Below are positions 48,556 through 58,229 of a stretch of 64,000 nucleotides of DNA, in pieces (the first letter of the stretch is position 1; each line of letters begins with the position of its first letter). The translations under genes were made by a program, and so were the position numbers. The stretch lies in contig JAYJMM010000027.1 of the NCBI GenBank assembly GCA_037349105.1, positions 992,001 through 1,056,000 of the forward strand. Direction: 5' to 3'. This DNA comes from Limnomonas spitsbergensis. Taxonomy: Eukaryota > Chlorophyta > Chlorophyceae > Chlamydomonadales. Under the pieces are notes generated by a model that did no database searches, was not told where the DNA came from, and worked only from the letters and a program-made list of their open reading frames with translations.

Positions 48556-49648
48556 AGAGAGGGAGATCATCAGGAGATGCTTAGCAGCAAGCCCAGGCAA
48601 CACATGCGTCTTATGCGGGGCGCCAGGCCAGCACCCGCCAGAGGAGTGTGAGCGGAGGATACATGCACTGACTCAGCAAGGGGGCCCTGCGGAAGTCCCA
48701 GAGGCCCAGGTTGCCTCGCTGGCAGCAAAGCCGAGGTTGGCCTACGGCGCGGCTGCAGCAGGGAGAGCTGCAATATCAGGACCAACGCTGCGCTCGGAGG
48801 TGCGAGTGCCCAGCAGAGGCGAGAGGGCCGGTGATGAGCAGCTGCCAAGGCCGCAGCAGGAAGACAGCCGGAGCAGGCACACTGTGGAGACACCGCCAAC
48901 CGTGGCTGGATCAAAGAACAGTGGAGGGCCGAGCGCACAGACGCAAGAAACCAAGGGTGGTGATGGGGGAGTCACCCCAGGAGAGGGATGCAAAGCGCAG
49001 GGCGCGAAAGGCCAGCGCGGTAACACGGACCGCGGCCAGGAACAGCCTCGCAGTGAGGACAAGGAGGAAGAAGAAGAGGACAGCGAGGAGGAGAGGGACC
49101 AGGAGGCACCACCTATCAAAAAGTATTGGGAAACGGACAGGCTGCGCAGCCACGTGCAGGTCCTGCAGAAAGATCTGAAAAGGAAGGAAGAGCAGATGTA
49201 CCGCCATGCGGCTGACTCAGTGGAAAACCTGCGCTTGCAGCAGGCCAGGTGGACATGCATACAGGATGCAAATGAACGGCTCGCCGAGGTGCAGCAGCAG
49301 TACATCTTGCGCGCAGATCAGCTGCGAGAGCTGTACAAGTACATTGGAGATCAGCAGGCGGGGCAGCCGCTGAACCACGGGATGGGGAGCACAGAGGGCG
49401 TCCCGCCCCCAAACCCTGTCGACCCAGAGTTCGCAGCTTGCATCCAAGAGATGTTCCGTCCGGCGTCTCCCTGGGAGAGTGACACGGACGAGGAGAACGA
49501 GCACCCGGGTCAGGGTGAACGACAGGGGGTGGCTGAAAAGGACCCTGGTCACAAAGGACCAGTGGACGACGACAGGGCCAAGGGGGCCAGTGAGGATGCC
49601 CGCGCGCAGCAGATGGGGACAGCTCCCGTTGCTGCTAAAAGGGCCTAG
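48545..49648 (+). CDS. 367-aa coiled-coil protein with atypical zinc-knuckle motif
   Basis: The longest intact plus-strand ORF here, starting with ATG that overlaps the end of the gag-pro frame by 11 bp (a different frame) and ending at TAG 49646-49648. Residues 21-35 form C-x2-C-x5-H-x4-C (CVLCGAPGQHPPEEC), one residue longer than a classic knuckle. The centre is low-complexity and acidic (EEEEEDSEEERDQE), followed by a long heptad-like, probably coiled-coil stretch (~190-275) and an acidic tail. No enzyme motif was seen. The overlap suggests it belongs to the same retroelement, perhaps as a nucleic-acid-binding or structural protein. Its last codons are the first bases of duplication copy B, and copy A has lost the rest. 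Confidence 0.5.
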   Translation: MPNEEREIIRRCLAASPGNTCVLCGAPGQHPPEECERRIHALTQQGGPAEVPEAQVASLAAKPRLAYGAAAAGRAAISGPTLRSEVRVPSRGERAGDEQLPRPQQEDSRSRHTVETPPTVAGSKNSGGPSAQTQETKGGDGGVTPGEGCKAQGAKGQRGNTDRGQEQPRSEDKEEEEEDSEEERDQEAPPIKKYWETDRLRSHVQVLQKDLKRKEEQMYRHAADSVENLRLQQARWTCIQDANERLAEVQQQYILRADQLRELYKYIGDQQAGQPLNHGMGSTEGVPPPNPVDPEFAACIQEMFRPASPWESDTDEENEHPGQGERQGVAEKDPGHKGPVDDDRAKGASEDARAQQMGTAPVAAKRA

Positions 49649-49925
49649 GAGCACAGAGAGCGCTGCAGGAGCGCCCAGAGGGTCCAAGTTGGGGAGCACC
49701 ACGAGGTGGTGCCCACACCTGAGGCTAGGACCCAGCGGTCAGAATAGGCCAGCCGCCTTGACCGGCTGCGGGGACCAGCAGGCCCAGAGCGGGGCTGGGA
49801 GGCCAGTGGACCTGGCCGCGGCCAGGTGGGCTCGGACGAGCTGATGAGGCCCGCCAGGATGGCCGGGGCCAGCAGAGCAGCCAGAGGGTCCCAGGTGGGC
49901 AGGTCAAGGGGGGCACATTTGCCTA

Positions 49926-50336
49926 GTGTCTATCCACGGTAGATACGACCAGGACGCAAGCATGGCCCAGGTTGAGAGAAACCAGGTGGCAGAAGTGCCT
50001 GTGACCTTCCAGGGGGTGCCAGAGGGGCAGGTGGCCCAGCAAAAGCACCCTTGGAAGATGGTGGTGGAATCACTGGCAATGAACCATTGCGGTACTATGC
50101 CAGCAGGGTCAGCCAGATCCATTGAACACGCAGTTGGGTTCCTGAGGGACCTCCAACACAGGGGGTGCCCGGCCCCGTGTGAGGGGTGGACCAGCTTGTT
50201 ACAGATATTCATGGACAAGGAGTGGGTGGACTACCATGTCCAGATAGATGAGATTGACAGCATGGGGTGGGAGGCATGCGTTAATAGAGCGAACGCATAT
50301 AAGCCCGTAGGGTTTGAACAAAGCCGCATGGGCTGA
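49926..50336 (+). pseudogene. Unidentified 136-aa ORF (copy B)
   Basis: Counterpart of 29714-30193. It ends early at TGA 50334-50336, where copy A has CCGAAG. No recognised domain. Confidence 0.25.
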
Positions 50337-50374
50337 AGCCACATTCGCGCCGCTACCGTGAGAAAAAGACTCAT

Positions 50375-50693
50375 CATAGTTAATTACGGCGGCTTGTGGT
50401 TCTGATTTGTTTTTTCACCGGTTTGGCATGTCTAGTGGGGCAGTATTCAATTCGCCGCCTTGTTTGCACGATGCTACGTAGGTATTTAATAGGTGTGCAC
50501 ATTTTTCGCATGATAGGTAGACAAGCCCAATGGCCGCATGATCTGTAGGGTGTGCTTGAGATAGACGGTTCCAGACGTCCCGATTAAGACGGGTACAAGC
50601 TTAATGTTGCATTGTTCATATCCACGTTGCATGAGTTTCTCAATGATGAGGGCATGCTGGTTTTTGCCACCATATCCCTTGGCTAGGCCCGGC
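50375..50693 (-). pseudogene. Restriction-like endonuclease tail (copy B)
   Basis: Counterpart of 30162-30480. One extra T in the run at ~50503 shifts the minus-strand frame after the TSGTVY region, so this copy is more damaged than copy A. Confidence 0.5.
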
Positions 50694-51078
50694 CCCTATG
50701 AACCCGAAGGCACTACACCCGTGGGCTGGGACACCATCTTCTCAGGAGCACGTGCGGTTATGATCACTGAACCGATCTGTGTTCCCGGAAGTGATGGTCC
50801 GACGGGTTTTGTATAAGAGTGGGACCTCATCAACGGGTCCCCCACCATTGATTGACCTGGATTCTTTCACCCCGCCGTCACCAGTGTGGGGGGGTTGTCC
50901 CGTCCACGATTGGGTGGGCAACCACGCCCGTGCATTTCCTTCTGCCTCCCTCACACATCACATGTGTAACCCTCGACTCTGCCCCGGCTCTGAGGGGCTC
51001 TCAGGGTAGCAATGGTTGTGGTAGCCATACGGCATCCAACAAAAAGAATGCCCCCCACCGGCCCACCCCATTGCAGCT

Positions 51079-51378
51079 GTGTTCAGGCCATGCTTTGGAT
51101 GCCGTCCGCTGGGGTGGCATACCATTGAGGGGCTAGTTTGCGCAAGGTGTATCCAGGGGGAGCAAGCCGTGGAGTGCAGCACATGCAGGGTGCCATGGCA
51201 ATGGCGTTGCCATGGAGAGTTCAGCAGGCTGCATGGCGCCTTTTTATGCACGTTTAGCCAGCGCGCTCGGAGAAACTCTGCAACTCTGCAACTGATGCTT
51301 CAAGGAGGTGTCAGCCACATACCCAGGCGATATGCAGTGGTACATGTGCTCCGAGGCCTACAGCGCCACATACGTTGA
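51079..51378 (+). pseudogene. PHD-like zinc-finger ORF (copy B)
   Basis: Counterpart of 30866-31120. The zinc-binding His is Gln here (PWQWRC), so this copy has lost a key ligand. The reading frame runs longer than in copy A because a later stop is absent. Confidence 0.45.
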
Positions 51379-51587
51379 TTCATTCTCCTTCCATGGGCGG
51401 CTCCTCCAAATGTGGGCCTACCCGTACTTCGCCATGTACGTCGCCCCTCCGTGGGGCATGTCCGGCCCCAGCCAGTGGCGACCTTTGCGGTAGGGAATAC
51501 CACGGCCAAAGGGCCTGGACGTACGAGATGGGTGCCTGACAGGCATGGGTGGAAGCTCGCCCCAACTGACGCTGGCTTGGAGCCCAC

Positions 51588-52019
51588 GTGGAGGAGCTCT
51601 GCCGAGAGGTGTGTGCGCAGCTACGGCAGTTAATGGGAATGACGTGGCCGGAGTCTAGAAGGTGCGATGAGGAGTACAGGGGCGTCGAGTGCCGACCCAT
51701 GTCGCTTATCCGACCGGTGCTGCTTAGTGCCACATATGGCAAGGAGTCGCATGGAGAGCTCAGGATTGCCGCATCGGCGACCGCCCCACCCCGCTACAGG
51801 CACAACTAGGCACATGGCGACATCAAATGGCGCTGGCTCCCCAAGTCCCTCGCGGTGCTCCACTTGGAGAGCACCCATGTGCACGACATCTTGGACAAGC
51901 AGGCGTATTCCATGGCCGATCGCATGTTCACCTTGTACCGCCACCAAATCCTAACCTCCTGGCCAAGGCTCGCCTGGTTCAACCCCATCACAGTGGCCGT
52001 GCAGCATCTCGAGCAGTAG
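51588..52019 (+). pseudogene. Unidentified ORF (copy B)
   Basis: Counterpart of 31426-31806, interrupted by TAG at 51807-51809. A stretch upstream (51588-51640) reads in frame and includes CREVCAQLRQLMG, suggesting that the original protein began further left. Confidence 0.3.
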
Positions 52020-53002
52020 GAAGACTTGGTGGCCTCCAAGGCAGCGGAGCCAACGGCTCACCGAAGCAAGGAGTACAACCATGCACCAGCATGCAAGGGC
52101 GGTATCTGTACTTCCCACCGCGCATGGGGACCTTCAGTGTCGCACATGATGTGCCAGCAAGCACAGCCGTGCTTGGGTCGCCATGTCGGACCTTCTCGCC
52201 CTTCAGGCACATACCGAGCACCCCCCCCATCTTACCAACGAAGGTCGTACGCCATAGCCTCGGAGCATTCCAGCCTTGTCGTCGCCTCAGGCGCCACCAG
52301 AGCCAACGGTGGCGGCAAAAGGCAAGGGTGAGGCTCAGGAGGAGCAACAAAAGCGTCAGCATACACCAAAGGCGCAGCCACTCGGGGCAGCGGCACTGTC
52401 TCGCCCAACATACCGGGGCATGTTCAGCGACCACCTCCGTCTTCTTTATATCGCAGCGCGGTTGTTCTGGTCTCTGCCTTGGGCCGACGCTGGGTACCGG
52501 CAGACCCGCTTCAGCGGGTTCACCGCGGGCGAGGGAGCTTTCATCTGTAGCCAGGAGAAGGGTCGCCATGTACGGAAATACAGTGCGGTGAGACGGAACA
52601 GTACGGATGTTAACCAAAATGGCCAGACAAGTAAGAAATTGGCCTCCACGGTGATTCAAAACGTTACAGCTCTGGTCAACGGTGCGATACGATACGGACA
52701 TACGGTAAATGATACGGGATTTCGACCGAAACGGTCGTATTGGGTAACCCTGTCCAAGATCGTTGATCCTAGCAGGCACATGCTCATCCAACGCACATGG
52801 CTCTTGTTAAGATCACCAGGTCCGCCTATCCAGTTAATTGCAGCGTCATGCACTTTCGCAAATTCACATGCTGCTACCTATTGGGTATCCACACAGCCCC
52901 AGCGTCCGGCTTCGATTTATGTGATCCTAGCACTTCGGTTTGCAGTGAAAAGGCCATATGAGAGATCAAGTCCTACGGTAATGACGACTACTGCGAGTTC
53001 AG

Positions 53003-53275
53003 TTACTCGTGCAAGTGGGTTGGGTGAAGCCTAGGGTGGCTAGATGGCATCCCCATTTCTGTGTGTTGGCATCCCCCGGTTATATGGCATGCACTGTCCG
53101 GATGTCCACACATAGGACACTTGTATGTGTTGCTTTTACCGTACATGTGCGCCAGCTTGTTGTTCGATAGACACCCATGCCGCCATTTCAGCGTGTTCTT
53201 TCGTTCGGATACAGTGATGGCATGGCGAGTCGTGAAGTTGTTGCTAATTGGAGTAGTGATTGCACCATCTATCAA
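53003..53275 (-). pseudogene. Retroelement zinc-finger remnant (copy B)
   Basis: The minus strand encodes LKWRHGCLSNNKLAHMYGK, then KCPMCGHPDSACHITGGCQH, then diverges after HTEM. The pattern is that of the zinc finger between RNase H and endonuclease in Dualen/RandI-type elements. The frame is closed upstream, so RNase H is absent. The matching endonuclease tail is ~2.5 kb further along on the minus strand (50375-50693). Confidence 0.5.
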
Positions 53276-54171
53276 CTTTGGCCTTAATCTTAATCTGGGG
53301 CTTCATTGGAGCACGCAATGTAGTGTTTTTAGCTTACGAAGTGTCGACTTCTGTCTCTTAAGATGCCGTTGACGATGGACTCGTGACTCGAGCGAGCGTT
53401 GCCTTGGAAGCGACGTTGTTGCTCGGGGAGTCATCGGGATGCGTCGGGGCGAATCGCGGAGCATCGGAGACGGAGATGTCGGTCGTTAAGACGTACGTTG
53501 CATCAAAGCTATTTGGTGATTGTTACCAGCTTGCTGCTGCTTGTTACAACGTTCATTGAAAGCTACACGAGTAACTAGCTTACTCGTGATGGAGAAAGGT
53601 TAAAAAGGCTTTGCGGGAAATGGCAAGCCCGACTAGCCCGACCACATTTAAATATGAAAGTCTACGAGAGGCTGCTGCGTCAGCCTTAAACGGCCCTAAT
53701 ACGGAGTTGGCACGGCCACCGATATGTCATGTGACAATTTCCTGTTGAGGCATGGGCCAGGGGCCAATTTGTCTGCTGGGGCTGGGGCTGGGTTGTGCGC
53801 CATTGCCTGCCGTGGCATGGGCCATGGGTTGCAGGTGGGAAGGGCGCATTGGATTGCTGTGGCATAGGCTGGGGGCTGCAGGTGGGAAGTGCGCATTGGA
53901 TTGTCGTGGCATGGGCTGTGCGTCCCATCTGAGTCCATGCAGTGTGGCTGGAGGAAGGGCAAGGGGGTTCGTCGCCATGCTCGTGGGCGGCCGCATCACT
54001 GTCGCCATCATCACCGCCAAGCACTCCAAGTGTTGATGTACGCCTGCCAAGGGGCGAGGCCGTTATTTGGTCTCAGGAACTTGTTCTGCGGGATTGATGG
54101 AAGCGGTGGCTTATCTAAGGAGCTGGGGTTAGTATTGAGTTGTTGCCCAGCTTCTGCTCGTTGCCAATTGC

Positions 54172-54789
54172 ATGTTGCCCTGTTGCTCAGATCTGTTCCC
54201 GGTGCTTTCCGGCTTGCCGTCCTACTGTCCAGCTACTCTCATGCTGCCTAGCTTGTACATGCTCCTTGCTGCCTCCATCAGTGAGGAGGAGGGCGATTTC
54301 CCCTGTCCCACACGAGTGGAAACGGCCACCATGCTGGGTGCTAAGAGAAACACCCTGAGCAAGCTTGCTGACCAGATGTGTGCCATCCGCCTGCAAGTCC
54401 AGCAGTTGTGCAACCAAATGAGGGCTATATGCCCTTGGGACCAGAGAACGCCAATCAATGTGAGGCCAGGGAAGGGGGCGGTAGAAAAACATGATGGTGG
54501 TGGTTAAACCGCCATCATGTTGCAATACTTTGAGAATGACGAAAGCCGGCCAGAGAAGTGCGTGGGCATGTTAATCAAAGGGAAGCTGTTCATTTCAAAA
54601 AAGGCCATGCTCAGCCATCCCCACGTTGTCACCATAGGGATGGCTGAGCAGCTTGTGGCCATGGGGGACAGGATGTTTTGCACCAGTGAGACAATCAGAA
54701 CCATTGACAATTCCGGGGCAGAGTTCTGTGGGGTCTTGTTGATCACGGTGGTCAATGTGTTTGGATGGAAGCCCGCATGCCATCACTGA
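54172..54789 (+). pseudogene. Retropepsin-like fragment without catalytic motif (copy B)
   Basis: Counterpart of 34372-34998, with the same in-frame TAA (54505-54507). The bases that encode ALLDSACYC in copy A are replaced by a shorter sequence at 54604-54626 encoding AMLSHPH, so the catalytic Asp is gone. Part of the replacement (CTCAGCCATCCC) is the reverse complement of the GGGATGGCTGAG just downstream, which suggests a templated repair event. Confidence 0.5.
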
Positions 54790-55139
54790 GCCGGCTATGG
54801 TCAAGGTGATGCGCACCCCCCCCGATGTGTTTCAGCACCTGGTCGGGAAACCCGAGTTCCTCAAGTATGGGGGAGTTTTGGAGGCAGCGGGCAGGTTGAT
54901 TCTGAACCCAAGTCGGGTATGGTTGACAATGCGTGGCAGAACAGGCTTGCGCTGCCACTCAGGCTGGCACCACAAGTATCAGGGTCGCAAGCAACGGCAG
55001 TTGCGATAGCGATAAGATCAACGTTGGGAGCGAAGATGGACAGGTCCCCTAGATGGTGCTTAAGACGTCCAAGCTGTGAACAAGGGCAGGTTAGGTTAGG
55101 ATGCTCTGGCTTGTTTGGAGGATGTGGTAGATATTGTTA

Positions 55140-56030
55140 GGGTGCAGGCGTTTCAGAGGCCATGGCTTCCTTTCTCCTTTTTCCCAGCCTTTTGTGTCCC
55201 TTGACTCTTTTTGCCTTTTTTTGACAGGTAGACTTGGCTGATGGCTAGGGTCTTCATGGACTGGGGATCCAGGTAACCTTTCCTTTTGGGGGGCGGCCCT
55301 TGGTATCCCTCTTGCTTTTTACCCTCTCTTTACTTTTGTTTTGATGCGGGCTAGGATCTGGACGAACTAGGGGATCCCTATACTCTCTTTCGTTTGGGGG
55401 CTATCCTTTTCCCTCTCCTTTTTCCTTCTGTTTCCTTCCTTTCTCTCTTTGGCCATTCGTTTATTTCCTCCCAACCAGATGGTCAGGCACCTACGCGGCT
55501 GAGCCCTTTGAGCACGGCCTGGAGGTGTAACGTCATTGATGACTCACAGCACCTACACATCCATCTGGCAGCCATTTTCCAGATGGCCAGGCATTGTGAA
55601 GCAGAGGCTCAGAGAAAGTAACAGCAAGCTAGAAAATCAAAGTAAGTATTAAATAGCCATGTCCAGCAAATAATGTATTTGATAATCTGAAGATATGCAT
55701 GCTTCGCAACTGTAGCAAGTAGTCAGCGGATTTTAAAATGAAGCCATAGTATTTGTCTTGCCAAGCTCATCATCTCCTACCATTAATAGAACTCATGGAC
55801 TTCAATTCTAACGGCATCAGCGGGACCTGGACTGCAAGCAGCGGCGGCTGGGGAAGCAGTTGCATCATCATAATTGAGGTAGCAGCCATGCCAGCGACAC
55901 GCAGCCTGAAGAGGGCATGTTATCATTGGCAGCCACGTCCCTGGCATGAACTGCAGAGGAGACAATCAATGACTGCAGCTGAAGCCGCAGTGGCACTGAT
56001 GACAGCAGCTGTGGCGAGCTGAGCAGTTAC
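55140..56030. other. Non-coding stretch with pyrimidine-rich tracts (copy B)
   Basis: Counterpart of 35350-36240 with the same pyrimidine-rich composition and no convincing gene. Confidence 0.4.
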
Positions 56031-56409
56031 ATTCACTGTGGCACCATGGGCAATGATGGCATTGGCTCCCACGACATCGCCACAGAGGTCGTTGTGCTTG
56101 TTGCTGTTGTGATGACCACCCTTTGGTCCGCCATGACAATAGTTGTCTCGGACGATATCCTGTGGGAGACAACTGTGTGTTCTGGTCTCTCCATGGGGTC
56201 ATATGCTAAGGCCATCAGCAAGGAACTCAGTGGGTACCTTGGGCCGAGTGGCTCCACTGGGCCAGGTGAAATCGTGTTCTGCAAGCATATGAAAATGTAA
56301 GCATTTTAAGTTCCGCCGAGCATCAAATATAAGGTATGGGACAGGTGCCCGCAAACCGATTCAGCACTAAAATAAAGTAATAAACTAGGGCAAACAAATA
56401 TTAACCAGT

Positions 56410-56514
56410 GCCCCCCCCCTTTGCCTCCGACATTCCTCCTCGGAGGCCAGCAAAGGGGGGGCCAAAGGGGGGGGGGGCACTGTTTGTTTGCTTGTCGGGA
56501 CAAGCAAACGAACA
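56410..56514. repeat. Double hairpin with 9-C run (copy B)
   Basis: Counterpart of 36619-36737. The C run is 9 (56411-56419) rather than 26, while the paired G run is longer. The second inverted repeat, 56481-56496 against 56499-56514, is unchanged. Confidence 0.85.
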
Positions 56515-57118
56515 TACAAAGCGTAGCTTATATGGCAAACAACCAGTGTAACAGCCTGCAAGTTATATCTGGAGAAAATCAAATACCGGAACTAAATATC
56601 TGTGAATATTTCCGGTAATCGTCCCTGTAACGGTAGTTAACATCACTCTGTGGCAACTCTCTTCAAGACCTCCTCCTACTATACAGCAGAACTTACCGGT
56701 ACAGTTATGCCATTTGGCACGCTCCCGAGGTGCCTAGCCAGCGTTCTGGCAGGTTGTTGACACCATGCTTGCTGGGCTTGCCTAATAAAGTTCAGAGCTT
56801 CGAACGTATTCATTGGAAGCTTGATGTCTGCACCTTGGCCTGCACATAGTCAAGCAAATCCAGGGCACAACAAAATTAGTTGTGGATACCAGTAGCTGAA
56901 AGGAATCATGCCTGCCTGCACTATTAGTCTATTACTCTTTTATCTGCACTGCCATTCTGCCATCATGTTGAAACTTGAATGTACAAAACTAATGATAATC
57001 AATATGCCTGCACTCATGTGCTTATGACGGCATACAACCAGTAAACATGTACCATGGCATCAGTCGGATCTCGTTTGTTTTAAGGTTTATCATGAAATGA
57101 AACAGTATTACAGATGAA

Positions 57119-57375
57119 GTTCACTTCATTTCCCCCTGTCTACTGTATTAGGCTCATGGCAAGATAAACCTATGGCCTGGCATGGCAGGGCCAGGAGAAG
57201 CGGTCGGGAGGCACTAAAGCAAAGGCAGGGGGCAGCTTGATGAGATGAAGTTCACTTCATTCTTCCCTGTCAACTAGGCTCATGGCAAGATAGTATACCT
57301 ATGGCCTAGCAGCAGGGCCAGGAGAAGCGGTCGGGAGGCACTAAAGCAGAGACAGGGGGCAGCTTATATTAGGCC
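57119..57375 (+). repeat. ~130-bp direct repeat pair (copy B)
   Basis: Copies start at 57119 and 57249. They match the pair in copy A, with small indels. Confidence 0.8.
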
Positions 57376-57533
57376 TAAGAAGCAGGGAGGCATAGGCAGG
57401 GTGTGGGAACTAAGACCGGGAAGGGGCAGGGGCAGGTGAAAGGTTGGGGCAGAGGCCATCCAGGGCCGATGGAGCAGGCTTCCAATGAGCAGCCGGGGCA
57501 GGCTACAGTGCCAATCCTGGTGCCAATGATTAC

Positions 57534-58073
57534 GTTGCTTTATAAAGGCATGCAAGATAAGTCGTTTCTTTTGTTCAAGTCATGATGACAAACCACCATA
57601 CCTTAATAGTTTACACTGAATCGTGGGGGATGATACCTCGATGAAGATTTGTGATTGGAAGGGCGAACAGACCTGAGAATATCCACCGGTTTGTAATGTG
57701 AGAAAATGAATGAAATCGAGGCATGCAAGGTACCGTTCGGCAGCTCAGGGCCTCGGGGCGAGCAATTATTGATATGATTGGATTGCTTACAATTTGTAGG
57801 CAGCAGTGTGCGAATGAAGGGCTGGCATGCGTGTACTCGTGTAGCAAACAAATTAACGTCGGGCCAAGAGCCTTTCAGACTTACTTTGTTTGTGTCTGTA
57901 TAGGCCCTTGGTTAGATCGGTAGCTTTGTGACTTCAGGACGTTGAGGGAAAGCAAGAGTCCGGAAAGAGTAGATAGTAGTGAAGTTGGGTAACTAACACC
58001 AGGGGGGGGGAACACTGCACCGAATTGTGAATTGAAATGTTCTGATGACTGCTCACGTTTCACATTTATACAG
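57534..58073. other. Single-copy stretch before the possible exon
   Basis: No gene was recognised. It ends in a pyrimidine-containing TTTCACATTTATACAG that could be a splice acceptor at 58073, so part may be an intron. A run of nine G's lies near 58003. Confidence 0.35.
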
Positions 58074-58229
58074 TCTGCAACGGCGTCTTCGAGGCACTCG
58101 ATGAGGATATCGAGGCAGCAAACTCCGTCCTGACTTTCGACCAAGCATATGTCACCATGGCGTGCAATCAAAAGCCGGCCTATGTTATTTCAGTGAATGG
58201 TGTAGAATGCTTATCGCGTGGCCTTGCCT
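58074..58229 (+). CDS. Possible exon, partly shared with the adjacent satellite
   Basis: After the acceptor-like TTTATACAG the frame reads CNGVFEALDEDIEAANSVL, then TFDQAYVTMACNQKPAYVIS and on to TAG 58227-58229. Composition looks like genuine protein, but no family was recognised and no preceding exon could be fixed. From about 58141 onward the same sequence is repeated, slightly altered, in each of the satellite units that follow. The true exon may have been longer before the satellite arose. Confidence 0.3.

Larger units (their letters stand above)
49614..57533 (+). repeat. Large duplication, copy B
   Basis: Second copy of 28938-37757, same orientation, 7.9 kb. It is continuous on its left with the 367-aa ORF, so the repeated unit is longer than the shared part. 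Missing relative to copy A are the zinc-knuckle block, ~80 bp near 49850 and the 87-bp minisatellite. Confidence 0.93.
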
